From an uncultured Agathobacter sp. (lineage in GTDB: Bacteria; Bacillota; Clostridia; Lachnospirales; Lachnospiraceae), in the NCBI GenBank assembly GCA_934359755.1, contig CAKRLV010000005.1:1-64000 (forward strand): 64,000 nucleotides of DNA. Direction: 5' to 3'. The notes beneath the pieces are model-generated. The model worked only from the letters and a program-made list of their open reading frames with translations. It was not told the DNA's origin and did no database searches. Made by a program: the position numbers and the translations under genes. Numbering within the stretch: the first letter of the stretch is position 1; each line of letters opens with the position of its first letter. This document shows, in pieces, positions 51,526-61,426 of this stretch.

Positions 51526-52089
51526 ATGAACGGTGATAAGAGAAGAGAAGATATTCTAAATATTCTGACCAGCAGTGACAAACCAGTAGCTGGAGTAGCC
51601 CTTGCAAAAGAATTTTCTGTTAGCAGACAGGTAATTGTACAGGACATAGCATTACTTCGAGCAAATGGAATAAATATTTTTTCGACAAACCGGGGCTACC
51701 TTATTCAGGAAAAAAGTGAGACATCAAGCAGAGTGTTCAAAGTTCATCATGAGGAGGATGAAGCGGAGAAAGAACTAAATCTGATAGTTGATCTCGGTGG
51801 ACGGGTTAAAGATGTATTCGTCTATCACAAAGTATATGGTGTGGTAAAGGCAGAGATGAATATTAAATCCAGACGTGATATAAAAAGATATATGGAAGAT
51901 ATAACAACAGGAAAGTCTACTCCGCTTATGAATATCACATCAGGGTACCATTACCATACAATTACAGCCGATGACGAACAGACACTGGATTTGATTCAGG
52001 AAGAACTTCAAAAGAACAATTTCCTGGCCAAGTTGCAGGATTATGAGCCGGTGAATTTCTGGGGAGAAGATGACGAAAAAAATGACTGA
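51526..52089 (+). CDS. niaR: NiaR-type NAD repressor (HTH plus 3H domain)
   Basis: This 187-residue transcription factor has an N-terminal winged helix (about 5-55, REDILNILTSS and SVSRQVIVQDIALLRANG) and a C-terminal 3H ligand-binding domain with H-containing VYHKVYG and SGYHYHTIT. NiaR represses NAD synthesis and niacin uptake genes when nicotinic acid is available. Its position directly after nadC, in the same direction, and the operator-like sequence at 49097 fit autoregulation of the nad set. ATG 51526 is spaced from GAAGGGA. Confidence 0.9.
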   Translation: MNGDKRREDILNILTSSDKPVAGVALAKEFSVSRQVIVQDIALLRANGINIFSTNRGYLIQEKSETSSRVFKVHHEEDEAEKELNLIVDLGGRVKDVFVYHKVYGVVKAEMNIKSRRDIKRYMEDITTGKSTPLMNITSGYHYHTITADDEQTLDLIQEELQKNNFLAKLQDYEPVNFWGEDDEKND

Positions 52090-52116
52090 TAAATGTCGAA
52101 AATTTACGACAAAAAC

Positions 52117-52145
52117 TTGACATATTGGTGCTTAGGTACTAATAT
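52117..52145 (+). promoter_or_regulatory. Promoter after niaR
   Basis: TTGACA (52117-52122) and TAATAT (52140-52145) are 17 bp apart. The next terminator is at 52192-52226, so a transcript of about 75 bases could be made before the binding-protein gene. Confidence 0.5.
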
Positions 52146-52191
52146 GACTATATAGCTATTGAAATGAATCGGCACACATATATGTGCGGAC

Positions 52192-52226
52192 AAAGAGTCA
52201 CTGAGTTATGCAAAGTGACTCTTTTT
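52192..52226 (+). terminator. Terminator between niaR and the solute-binding gene
   Basis: AAAGAGTCAC pairs with GTGACTCTTT across a loop, followed by TT. It may be an attenuator for the downstream gene. Confidence 0.85.
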
Positions 52227-52299
52227 AAACCTATAAGGTAAGTTGATTTTGCTATATGGGGTAACAGTTGGAATTATTTTTAAAGTTGGAGGAATGACA

Positions 52300-53571
52300 A
52301 TGAAGAAAAAGATGCTCAGATGTTTTGGGTTACTACCTGCAATCAGCTTGATTTTGGCGGGATGTGGAAACAGCACTTCTACTGTCAGGAACAATGCTGG
52401 AACAGAGGTTTTTGAGGAAACCAGTGAAGATAATGGCAATGTTTCACTCAAGGTATGGGCTGCCAAGGAAGATGCGCAGCTTATGGAACAAGTGGTTTCA
52501 AGTTTTCAGTCAGAATATCCTGATACCAAGTTTGACATTACAGTAGAAGCAATGTCTGAGGCAGATTGTAGTAAAAATTTATTGAACAATGTACTTGAAG
52601 CACCGGATGTTTTTACATTTGCGGATGATCAGCTTGCATCAATATGTGCATCTGGAATCATTAAACCAATAGAAAATGCAGATGAGATTTCATCAAGAAA
52701 CAGTGAGGGCGCTGTTGCAGCAGCAACTGTAAATGATAAGTTATATGCATATCCGCTTACAGCAGATAATGGATATTTCATGTATTACAATAAGAAGTAC
52801 CTGTCTGAATCGGATATGGCAACAATGGATGGAATACTTGCGAAAGCGCAGAGCGCAGGAAAGAAAGTTCTGATGGATTTTTCTTCGGGATGGTATCTGT
52901 ATTCATTTTACGGAAATACCGGACTTAAACTTGGACTGAATGACGATGGAATATCTAACTATTGTACATGGAATGCAACTGATGGAGATATAAAAGGAAC
53001 CGATGTATTTAATGCAGTTGCAAAAATTGGAGAGAACCCAAGCTTTATTAATGCGACTGATGAAGAGTTCGAAAAAGGTGCAAAGGATGATACAATAATC
53101 GCAGGCGTGAGCGGAGTATGGATGTCGACCGAACTACAGAAAGCATGGGGCGATAACTTTGGTGCTATCAAACTTCCTACATACACATGTGCAGGAAAGC
53201 AGATTCAGATGTCATCATATGCTGGCTACAAAATGGTAGGAGTAAATTCTTATTCTACAAATTCACACTGGGCGGCTAAATTCGCAGATTGGATGACTAA
53301 TGAGCAGAATCAGAAACTTAGATTTGAAATGAGAGGACAGGGACCTTCAAATACAAATGCGGCAAATTCAGACGAAGTTAAGGGGTCAGAGACATTGTCA
53401 GCACTTATTAGCCAATCAGAGTATGCAAGCCTACAGCGAATTGGAAATGCATACTGGTCTGCGGCGACAGAACTTGGAACTTCAATGATAACTGGTAAAA
53501 CAGATGGTCTTGAAATTCAGAAATATCTGGACAAGATTGTCGAGAAAATTACAGTATCTAATGCACAGTAG
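52300..53571 (+). CDS. Extracellular solute-binding lipoprotein (maltose-type), chemoreceptor partner
   Basis: This 423-residue lipoprotein (lipobox LAGC near residue 21) is a SBP_bac_1/8 family binding protein with VWAAKEDAQLMEQVVSSFQ, LEAPDVFTFADDQLASICAS, AYPLTADNGYFMYYNKKYL and SGVWMSTELQKAWGDNFGA. No ABC permease or ATPase gene is near. A methyl-accepting chemoreceptor follows after 16 bases, so the two may form a binding-protein-dependent chemotaxis receptor. ATG 52300 is spaced from TTGGAGGAA. The ligand is probably an oligosaccharide. Confidence 0.85.
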   Translation: MKKKMLRCFGLLPAISLILAGCGNSTSTVRNNAGTEVFEETSEDNGNVSLKVWAAKEDAQLMEQVVSSFQSEYPDTKFDITVEAMSEADCSKNLLNNVLEAPDVFTFADDQLASICASGIIKPIENADEISSRNSEGAVAAATVNDKLYAYPLTADNGYFMYYNKKYLSESDMATMDGILAKAQSAGKKVLMDFSSGWYLYSFYGNTGLKLGLNDDGISNYCTWNATDGDIKGTDVFNAVAKIGENPSFINATDEEFEKGAKDDTIIAGVSGVWMSTELQKAWGDNFGAIKLPTYTCAGKQIQMSSYAGYKMVGVNSYSTNSHWAAKFADWMTNEQNQKLRFEMRGQGPSNTNAANSDEVKGSETLSALISQSEYASLQRIGNAYWSAATELGTSMITGKTDGLEIQKYLDKIVEKITVSNAQ

Positions 53572-53587
53572 ACGGAGGGAACAGACT

Positions 53588-55330
53588 ATGAAAAAAAATA
53601 GCAAAATATATAAGAAAACCAGCATCCGTCTTATGATATTAATACCGGTTGTAATACTTGGGCTGGTATGTGTTATATCAAACGTTCTTGCTCTATTAAA
53701 TATCAAAACAGTAAATAAAACAGCAACTGTTATATCTGATGATTATCTGACGGGAATACAGTGTTTGTCAGATGTACAGTCGCAGGCGCAGCAGATTCAT
53801 AATGTTGCCCTTTCACATATCATTGCAACTGATTTTAATACGATGATTGAACTTTCAGAGAAAGTGGAGTCAGTAGAGGTTTCTCTTGAAGACAGCCTGA
53901 CTGGTTATGCGAACTATGTTGCAGCAGACGATGAAAATTACAAGCAGCTTAAGGAAAACTATCTGTCACTTAAAATGTCAGTAAGACAGCTTCTTGCTTA
54001 TTCAGCCGCTCAGAATACAGTAGAGGCATATGCTTGTGCTAATGGCGAGGTTGAAGAGGCTTCAAGTGCTATGGATGCTAACATAAATGCATTAAAAGAA
54101 GAAATAGATGCAGGTGCTTCTGATGCAAGGGCAAAACTTGCAGCAGATTATAAGATGGCAATGGTAGTGGATATTATTCTTGTAGCAATAAGTATAGTTT
54201 CTGTAATCATAGCAGTATATGTTGTCCTTGTTTTTGTTATACGTCCACTTATCAGAGCAAAGAATGAAATACAGGGAATTATAAAAGATATAGATAATGG
54301 TGAGGGTGACCTCACTAAGAGAATATCAATTACATCTGATAATGAAATTGCGGCTCTTGGAAAGGGAATCAACGCTTTCATGGAGAAACTTCAGGATATC
54401 TTTATTCTTATTACTAACAATTCAGGACAGATGGAACAAGTTGTAAGTGAGGTTCTTGGAAGCGTTAGAACATCTAACGAGAGCGCATCAGATCTTTCTG
54501 CTGTTACCGAGGAACTTTCAGCTACAATGCAGGAAGTTGCAAACAGCGCAGGTGTAATTAATACAAATACAAATTCTGTAAATAATGAAGTATACAATAT
54601 CGCAGAAAAATCAAATGAGTTAAATGAGTACTCAAAGAGCATGAAACAGCACGCAGACCATATGGAGCAGGCTGCCCGTGATAACATGGAACAGACCAAT
54701 GCCAAGGTAAATGAAATACTTGAGATTCTCAACCAGGCAATTGAGGATGCAAAGAGTGTTGATCAGGTAAATTCACTTACAAATGATATCCTTAATATTT
54801 CAAGCCAGACAAACCTTCTCGCACTTAATGCATCTATTGAGGCTGCAAGGGCAGGAGAGGCAGGAAGAGGATTTGCTGTTGTCGCAAGTGAAATAAGCCA
54901 GCTTGCAGATTCAAGCCGTGATGCTGCAAACCACATACAGCAGATTAACCAGATTGTTACAGAGGCAGTTCATAATCTCTCAGGTCATGCACAGAGTCTT
55001 GTTGAGTTCATGCAGGTAACAATTCTTCCAGAGTTTGAGGAGTTCGTAAATGAAGGTGAGCAGTACAAGCAAAATGCTACTTATATAGAGAATTCCATGG
55101 AGAGTTTTAACGAGAAGACGGATTCTCTTCAGGCTGTTATGAACGAGATTACATCATCTATCAATTCTATTACATCAGCCATTGAGGAAGGTGTAAAGGG
55201 CGTATCTGGTGCAGCAGAAAGCACACAGGCTCTTGTATTTGATATGGATAACATCACTGAGAGGATGGGAGAAAACGAGAAGATTGCTGGAAATCTCCAG
55301 CAGGAAACAGCAGTTTTCAAAAAGCTATAA
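53588..55330 (+). CDS. Methyl-accepting chemotaxis protein
   Basis: This 580-residue receptor has a first helix (about 15-37), an extracytoplasmic helical sensor (about 38-190), a second helix (about 191-218), a HAMP domain (about 219-270) and a long signalling coil. The conserved tip is QTNLLALNASIEAARAGEAGRGFAVVA. Its extracytoplasmic part resembles helical bundle sensors, which can bind a partner protein. ATG 53588 follows GGAGGG; the longer frame upstream overlaps the binding-protein gene. It is the partner of the gene at 52300. Confidence 0.92.
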   Translation: MKKNSKIYKKTSIRLMILIPVVILGLVCVISNVLALLNIKTVNKTATVISDDYLTGIQCLSDVQSQAQQIHNVALSHIIATDFNTMIELSEKVESVEVSLEDSLTGYANYVAADDENYKQLKENYLSLKMSVRQLLAYSAAQNTVEAYACANGEVEEASSAMDANINALKEEIDAGASDARAKLAADYKMAMVVDIILVAISIVSVIIAVYVVLVFVIRPLIRAKNEIQGIIKDIDNGEGDLTKRISITSDNEIAALGKGINAFMEKLQDIFILITNNSGQMEQVVSEVLGSVRTSNESASDLSAVTEELSATMQEVANSAGVINTNTNSVNNEVYNIAEKSNELNEYSKSMKQHADHMEQAARDNMEQTNAKVNEILEILNQAIEDAKSVDQVNSLTNDILNISSQTNLLALNASIEAARAGEAGRGFAVVASEISQLADSSRDAANHIQQINQIVTEAVHNLSGHAQSLVEFMQVTILPEFEEFVNEGEQYKQNATYIENSMESFNEKTDSLQAVMNEITSSINSITSAIEEGVKGVSGAAESTQALVFDMDNITERMGENEKIAGNLQQETAVFKKL

Positions 55331-55337
55331 ATTTTAT

Positions 55338-55366
55338 TTGACATCTAAAACTAAAGTTACTATACT
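55338..55366 (+). promoter_or_regulatory. Promoter of the T-box-ileS transcript
   Basis: TTGACA (55338-55343) and TATACT (55361-55366) are 17 bp apart. Confidence 0.8.
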
Positions 55367-55387
55367 AAAAATAGTTTAAAAAGAAAA

Positions 55388-55631
55388 GACGATGACGAAG
55401 ACAGTAATCTGTATATTGAAAGTCCAAGAGAGTCGGGATGGTGAGAACCGATACAAGTAGAATGCAGATGAATATCACTTTCGAGTTGCAGGTCGAAATT
55501 TTAAGAGTAGATGCTGACGTATTTCCTACGTTACAGGAAACAGGTATGCAGATGAATTAATCTAAGTACATTGTTAATAGGTGGTACAACGTGCGCCCGA
55601 CGTCCTATTGCAGGATGTTGGGCGTTTTTAA
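55388..55631 (+). ncRNA. T-box riboswitch (isoleucine)
   Basis: The leader contains Stem I elements (AGAGAGTCGGGATGG, AGAACCG) and an isoleucine specifier codon ATC in GAATATCACTTTC. The T-box core GGTGGTACAACG (about 55580-55591) pairs with the tRNA end. It is followed by the terminator CGCCCGACGTCCT / AGGATGTTGGGCG with TTTTTAA (55594-55631). Uncharged tRNA-Ile would allow read-through into ileS. Confidence 0.93.
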
Positions 55632-55655
55632 TTTTCTATATTTTAGGAGGCAGAG

Positions 55656-58600
55656 ATGTATAACAAAGTTGATACTAATATGAACTTCGTTGAACGTGAG
55701 AAAGAAATTGAAAAGTTCTGGGATGAGAATGACATTTTCAATAAATCACTGGAAAAGAACAAAAAAGAAGGAGAGACATATACTTTTTATGATGGACCTC
55801 CAACAGCCAATGGTAAGCCACATATTGGTCATGTAGAGACTCGTACAATAAAGGATATGATTCCACGATTCCAGACTATGAAGGGCAAATATGTTCCTCG
55901 TAAAGCAGGATGGGATACACACGGACTTCCAGTAGAACTTGAGGTTGAGAAGCTTCTTGGTCTCAATGGTAAAGAACAGATCGAAGAATATGGTATGGAA
56001 CCATTCATCAAGAAGTGTAAAGAATCTGTATGGAAATACAAAGGTATGTGGGAAGATTTCTCAGGTACAGTCGGATTCTGGGCTGATATGGATAATCCAT
56101 ATGTCACATATGATGACAATTTCATCGAGTCAGAGTGGTGGGCACTCTCAGAAATCTGGAACAAAGGACTTCTATACAAGGGATTTAAGATTGTTCCTTA
56201 TTGTCCACGTTGTGGTACACCTCTTTCATCAGCAGAGGTATCGCAGGGATACAAGACTGTAAAAGAAAAATCAGCAATCGTAAGATTTAAAGTCACAGGA
56301 GAGGATGCATATTTCCTTGCATGGACAACTACACCTTGGACACTTCCAAGTAACGTTGCACTTTGTGTAAACCCAGATGACGTGTATGTAAAAGTAAAAG
56401 CAGCGGATGGTTTCACATATTATATGGCTGAGGCACTTCTTGATAAGGTGCTTGGCAGGCTTGCAGATGAGGAGAACGGAGTAAAGGCATACGAAGTTCT
56501 TGAGACATATAAGGGCAAGGACTTAGAGCATAAAGAATATGAGCCACTTTTTGAATGCGCTAAGGAATGTGCAGATAAGCAGAATAAGAAGGGCTTCTTT
56601 GTTACATGTGATACCTATGTTACTATGTCAGATGGTACTGGTATTGTTCATATTGCACCTGCATTTGGTGAGGATGATGCCAATGTCGGACGTAATTATG
56701 ACCTTCCATTTGTACAGTTTGTAAATGGAAAGGGTGAACTCACAGAGGAGACTCCATTTGCTGGAATGTGGGTAAAGGATGCAGATCTTGAGGTTCTTAA
56801 GAATCTTGATGCGAGAGACCAGTTATTCGATGCACCTAAGTTCGAGCATGAGTATCCACATTGCTGGAGATGTGATACACCACTTATCTATTATGCAAGA
56901 GAGTCATGGTATATCAAGGAGACAGCAGTAAAAGATGACCTTATCAGAAATAACAATACAGTAAACTGGATTCCAGAATCTATAGGTTCTGGAAGATTTG
57001 GAAACTGGCTTGAGAATATTCAGGACTGGGCTATTTCACGTAACCGTTATTGGGGAACTCCTCTTAATATCTGGGAATGTGAATGTGGTCACAGAGAGTG
57101 TGTCGGAAGCAGAGCAAGACTTGCAGAACTTGCAAATGATCCAAAGGCAGCAGAGGTTGAACTTCACAGACCATATATTGATGAAGTTACATTCCCTTGT
57201 CCGGAGTGTGGCAAGACTATGAAGCGTGTACCAGAAGTTCTTGACTGCTGGTTTGATTCAGGAGCTATGCCATTTGCACAGCATCATTATCCATTTGAGA
57301 ATAAGGAAGTGTTCGAGCAGCAGTTCCCGGCACAGTTTATTTCAGAGGCTGTAGACCAGACAAGAGGATGGTTCCATTCACTTATGGCAGAGAGTACACT
57401 ACTCTTCAACAAGGCACCATATGAGAATGTAATCGTACTTGGACATGTACAGGATGAGAACGGACAGAAGATGTCTAAATCAAAGGGTAATGCGGTAGAT
57501 CCATTTGATGCATTGGCACAGTATGGTGCAGATGCTATCCGCTGGTATTTCTACACAGCATCAGCACCATGGATTCCTAAGAGATTCTCAGGAAAGCTTG
57601 TTCAGGAAGGACAGCGTAAGTTCATGGGTACACTTTGGAATACGTATGCGTTCTTTGTTCTCTATGCAAATATTGACAATTTTGATGCTACAAAATACAC
57701 ACTCGAATACGATAAGCTTCCAGTCATGGACAAATGGATTTTATCAAAGCTTAATTCAGCAGTTGCGGCAGTTGATGATAATCTCAGCAATTATAGAATT
57801 CCAGAGGCTGCAAGGGCACTTGATGATTTCGTAGACGAGATGAGTAACTGGTATGTACGCCGCTGCCGTGCACGTTTCTGGGCAAAGGGAATGGAGCAGG
57901 ATAAGATTAATGCGTACATGACACTTTACACAGCACTTGTTACAATTTCAAAAGCAGCAGCACCGATGATTCCATTTATGACAGAAGAGATTTACCGCAA
58001 TCTTGTATGTTCAGTTGACAAGAATGCACCAGAATCTATCCATTTATGTGACTTCCCTGTTGTAGATGAGAAGATGGTAGACAAGAAACTTGAAGCTGCA
58101 ATGGACGAAGTTCTTAAGATTGTAGTTATGGGACGTGCGTGTCGTAATACTTCAAACATCAAGAATCGTCAGCCAATCGGCAAGATGTATGTAAAGGCAC
58201 CAGAGAAGCTTGATAAGTTCTATGTGGATATAATCGCAGACGAGTTAAATGTCAAAGAAGTTGAATTTACAGATGATGTTTCATCATATACGACATATCA
58301 GTTCAAGCCACAGCTTCGTACAGTCGGACCTAAGTATGGCAAGTACTTAAAGCAGATTCAGGCTGCTCTTGCAGAGCTTGATGGCAATAAAGCATATGCA
58401 CAGCTTAAGGAGACAGGAGAGCTTAAACTTGACAGTATTAGTACTGAAGTAGTATTATTGGAAGAGGATTTACTAGTAACAATGACACAGATGGAAGGAT
58501 ATGTTACAGAGAGTGATAATTCTGTAACAGTAGTATTAGATACAAACCTTACACCTGAATTAATCGAAGAAGGATTCGTGAGAGAACTTATTAGTAAAAT

Positions 58601-58820
58601 TCAGACTATGCGTAAAGAAGCCGGATTTGAGGTAATGGATCATATTGCTATTACATTCAAGGCAGATGAGAAAGTCACAGCTATATTTGAGAAGTATGGC
58701 GACGCAATCAAATCAGAAGTTTTAGCAGAGTCTATTGCTGCAGGAGCTTTGGCTGGATACGAGAAAGATTGGAACATCAATGGTGAAAAAGTGCAGCTTG
58801 CAGTTGAAAAAAATAATTAA
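55656..58820 (+). CDS. ileS: Isoleucyl-tRNA synthetase
   Basis: This 1054-residue class I synthetase charges tRNA-Ile. The HIGH box is in PHIGHVETRT (residues 56-59) and KMSKS is at about 605-609. An editing domain lies between them (WTTTPWTLPSNVAL), and CWRCDTPLIYY and CPRCGTPL are cysteine-rich segments that may bind zinc. The anticodon-binding region is in the C-terminal third. Its length is normal for this form of the enzyme. Expression depends on the T-box just upstream, and AGGAGGCAG precedes the ATG. A terminator follows at 58830. Confidence 0.97.
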   Translation: MYNKVDTNMNFVEREKEIEKFWDENDIFNKSLEKNKKEGETYTFYDGPPTANGKPHIGHVETRTIKDMIPRFQTMKGKYVPRKAGWDTHGLPVELEVEKLLGLNGKEQIEEYGMEPFIKKCKESVWKYKGMWEDFSGTVGFWADMDNPYVTYDDNFIESEWWALSEIWNKGLLYKGFKIVPYCPRCGTPLSSAEVSQGYKTVKEKSAIVRFKVTGEDAYFLAWTTTPWTLPSNVALCVNPDDVYVKVKAADGFTYYMAEALLDKVLGRLADEENGVKAYEVLETYKGKDLEHKEYEPLFECAKECADKQNKKGFFVTCDTYVTMSDGTGIVHIAPAFGEDDANVGRNYDLPFVQFVNGKGELTEETPFAGMWVKDADLEVLKNLDARDQLFDAPKFEHEYPHCWRCDTPLIYYARESWYIKETAVKDDLIRNNNTVNWIPESIGSGRFGNWLENIQDWAISRNRYWGTPLNIWECECGHRECVGSRARLAELANDPKAAEVELHRPYIDEVTFPCPECGKTMKRVPEVLDCWFDSGAMPFAQHHYPFENKEVFEQQFPAQFISEAVDQTRGWFHSLMAESTLLFNKAPYENVIVLGHVQDENGQKMSKSKGNAVDPFDALAQYGADAIRWYFYTASAPWIPKRFSGKLVQEGQRKFMGTLWNTYAFFVLYANIDNFDATKYTLEYDKLPVMDKWILSKLNSAVAAVDDNLSNYRIPEAARALDDFVDEMSNWYVRRCRARFWAKGMEQDKINAYMTLYTALVTISKAAAPMIPFMTEEIYRNLVCSVDKNAPESIHLCDFPVVDEKMVDKKLEAAMDEVLKIVVMGRACRNTSNIKNRQPIGKMYVKAPEKLDKFYVDIIADELNVKEVEFTDDVSSYTTYQFKPQLRTVGPKYGKYLKQIQAALAELDGNKAYAQLKETGELKLDSISTEVVLLEEDLLVTMTQMEGYVTESDNSVTVVLDTNLTPELIEEGFVRELISKIQTMRKEAGFEVMDHIAITFKADEKVTAIFEKYGDAIKSEVLAESIAAGALAGYEKDWNINGEKVQLAVEKNN

Positions 58821-58829
58821 TTGACCAAA

Positions 58830-58866
58830 GAGGGATGTACACCGGTAAGGTGTGCCTCCCTTTTTC
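58830..58866 (+). terminator. Terminator after ileS
   Basis: GAGGGATGTACACC / GGTGTGCCTCCC stem with one mismatch, followed by TTTTTC. Confidence 0.85.
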
Positions 58867-58956
58867 TAGTGAGTCAGTTTGATTGGAGTTTTGGTGATAG
58901 GGCGTATTAATTTGATGGGCATTGGAGAATTGATATTTAAAAACAAGGAGGTAAGT

Positions 58957-61425
58957 ATGAGGGAGCAGGTATTTAACAAGAAGTCATTTATTAAGGCTGT
59001 TTCAGAGCATATTAAAGTAATGTACAGAAAGACATTAGAAGAGGCAAGTCAGCAGGAAATATATCAGGCCGTTGCACATATTACACAGGATGTGATTATG
59101 GATCAGTGGCTTGCAACACAGCGTGTTATTGAGAAGGATGATCCCAAGATCGTCTACTATATGTCAATGGAATTTCTGATGGGAAGAGCTCTTGGAAATA
59201 ACCTTATTAACCTTAGTGTATACAAAGAGGTAAAGGAAGCACTTGAGGAGATTGGACTTGATATTAATGCTATAGAAGACCAGGAGCCGGATCCGGCACT
59301 TGGTAATGGTGGACTCGGACGTCTTGCAGCATGTTTTATGGATTCACTTGCGACACTTGGATATCCGGCATATGGCTGTGGAATCAGATACAGATATGGT
59401 ATGTTCAAACAGCAGATTATAGATGGATTCCAGGTAGAGGTACCAGATAACTGGCTTAAAGATGGATACCCATTTGAATTCCGTCGTCCGGAATATAATT
59501 ATGAGATTAAATTTGGCGGACATGTTGAGCAGAGCGTTGATGAGAATGGAGAATTACAGTTTGAGCATGTAGACTACCAGTCTGTAATTGCAATTCCTTA
59601 TGATATGCCAATCGTAGGATACAATAATAATGTAGTAGATTCCCTTATAATATGGGATGCAGAGCCAAAGAACGGCTTCAATCTTGAGTCTTTTGACGTA
59701 GGTGACTACGACAAGGCAGTAGAGCAGGAGAACCTTGCAAGAAATCTCGTAGAGGTATTGTATCCGAATGATAACCATGTAAAAGGAAAAGAACTTCGTC
59801 TCAAACAGCAGTATTTCTTTGTGTCGGCAAGTATTCAAAGAGCACTTGAGCGTTTTAAGAAACATCACGGTGATATTCATCTTCTTCCAGAGAAGGTTGT
59901 ATTCCAGATGAATGATACTCATCCAACAGTTGCAGTTGCAGAGCTTATGAGAATTCTCGTAGATGAAGAGAAGCTTTCATGGGATGAGGCATGGGAGATT
60001 ACTACACACTGCGTAGCATATACGAACCACACAATTATGGCGGAGGCACTTGAGAAGTGGCCAATCGAGATATTCCAGAGATTACTTCCTCGTGTATATC
60101 AGATAGTAGACGAAATCAATAGAAGATTCGTTGATGACATAATGAACAAATATCCTGGAAATGACGAGAAAATCCGCAAGATGGCTATTCTCTATGATGG
60201 ACAGGTTAAGATGGCAAACCTTGCTATGGCAGCAGGATTTTCCATAAATGGTGTAGCTAAGCTTCATACAGATATTCTTATGCATCAGGAGCTTAAGGAC
60301 TTCTATGAGATGTTCCCGGAGAAGTTCAACAATAAGACTAATGGTATTACACAGCGTAGATTCCTGGCACATGGAAATCCTCTTCTTGCCGAGTGGGTTA
60401 CTAAGAAAGTTGGAAAGGATTGGATTACTGACCTGCCACAGCTTGAGAAGCTTACAAAGTACGCTGGGGACAGTGCTGCACAGAAAGAGTTCAGAGAGAT
60501 TAAGTATCAGAACAAGGTACGCCTTGCCAAATATATAAAGGAGCACAATGGTATCGATGTAGATCCAACTTCAATCTTTGATGTTCAGGTAAAGAGATTA
60601 CATGAGTACAAGCGACAGCTTATGAATGTTCTCCATATTATGTATGTTTACAACCAGCTTAAGGATAACCCTGATATGGACTTTTATCCAACTACATTTA
60701 TCTTCGGAGCAAAGGCAGCAGCTGGATATCGTACAGCAAAGAGTACTATCAAGCTTATAAACAGTGTAGCTGATGTAATCAATAATGATGCATCTATAAA
60801 TGGCAAGATCAAGGTTGTATTTATTGAGGACTATAAGGTGTCAACAGCAGAGCTTATTTTTGCAGCAGCAGATGTAAGTGAGCAGATTTCAACAGCCAGC
60901 AAAGAGGCATCTGGAACAGGTAATATGAAGTTCATGCTTAATGGTGCACTTACAATTGGTACAATGGATGGTGCAAATGTTGAGATGTATGACGAGGTTG
61001 GAGCTGACAATATCTTCATCTTTGGTATGAGTTCAGATGAAGTTATAGCACATGAGCAGAGACATGATTATAATCCTATGGATTTATACAATAATGACGG
61101 AGATATCAGAAGAGTTCTTAATCAGCTTGTCGATGGAACATACTCACCAAACGATCACGAACTATTCCGAGACCTTTATAATGCTTTACTTAATCCTAAG
61201 CCTGGTGATGTTGCTGACAGATACTTTATACTTGCAGATTTCAGATCTTACTCTGATGTACAAAGAAAAATTAATTCTTTCTATAACAGCAAAGATGCAT
61301 GGACACGCTGTGCTATGCTTAATGTAGCACACGTAGGCAAGTTCTCATCTGACAGAACAATACAGCAGTATGTTGATGATATCTGGCATCTTGACAAGAT
61401 AAAAGTAAATACAACAGGAGTATAG
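58957..61425 (+). CDS. glgP: Glycogen/starch phosphorylase
   Basis: This 822-residue enzyme releases glucose-1-phosphate from glycogen or maltodextrin. The PLP site has the lysine in EASGTGNMKFMLNG. Other family segments are YMSMEFLMGRALGNNLINL near the start, DPALGNGGLGRLAACF, VAYTNHTIMAEAL and RRFLAHGNPLLAEW. The start was set at ATG 58957 behind AAGGAGG. The longer frame upstream has no ribosome site. It overlaps no gene but lies 1 base before the next start. Confidence 0.95.
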   Translation: MREQVFNKKSFIKAVSEHIKVMYRKTLEEASQQEIYQAVAHITQDVIMDQWLATQRVIEKDDPKIVYYMSMEFLMGRALGNNLINLSVYKEVKEALEEIGLDINAIEDQEPDPALGNGGLGRLAACFMDSLATLGYPAYGCGIRYRYGMFKQQIIDGFQVEVPDNWLKDGYPFEFRRPEYNYEIKFGGHVEQSVDENGELQFEHVDYQSVIAIPYDMPIVGYNNNVVDSLIIWDAEPKNGFNLESFDVGDYDKAVEQENLARNLVEVLYPNDNHVKGKELRLKQQYFFVSASIQRALERFKKHHGDIHLLPEKVVFQMNDTHPTVAVAELMRILVDEEKLSWDEAWEITTHCVAYTNHTIMAEALEKWPIEIFQRLLPRVYQIVDEINRRFVDDIMNKYPGNDEKIRKMAILYDGQVKMANLAMAAGFSINGVAKLHTDILMHQELKDFYEMFPEKFNNKTNGITQRRFLAHGNPLLAEWVTKKVGKDWITDLPQLEKLTKYAGDSAAQKEFREIKYQNKVRLAKYIKEHNGIDVDPTSIFDVQVKRLHEYKRQLMNVLHIMYVYNQLKDNPDMDFYPTTFIFGAKAAAGYRTAKSTIKLINSVADVINNDASINGKIKVVFIEDYKVSTAELIFAAADVSEQISTASKEASGTGNMKFMLNGALTIGTMDGANVEMYDEVGADNIFIFGMSSDEVIAHEQRHDYNPMDLYNNDGDIRRVLNQLVDGTYSPNDHELFRDLYNALLNPKPGDVADRYFILADFRSYSDVQRKINSFYNSKDAWTRCAMLNVAHVGKFSSDRTIQQYVDDIWHLDKIKVNTTGV

Positions 61426-61426
61426 G

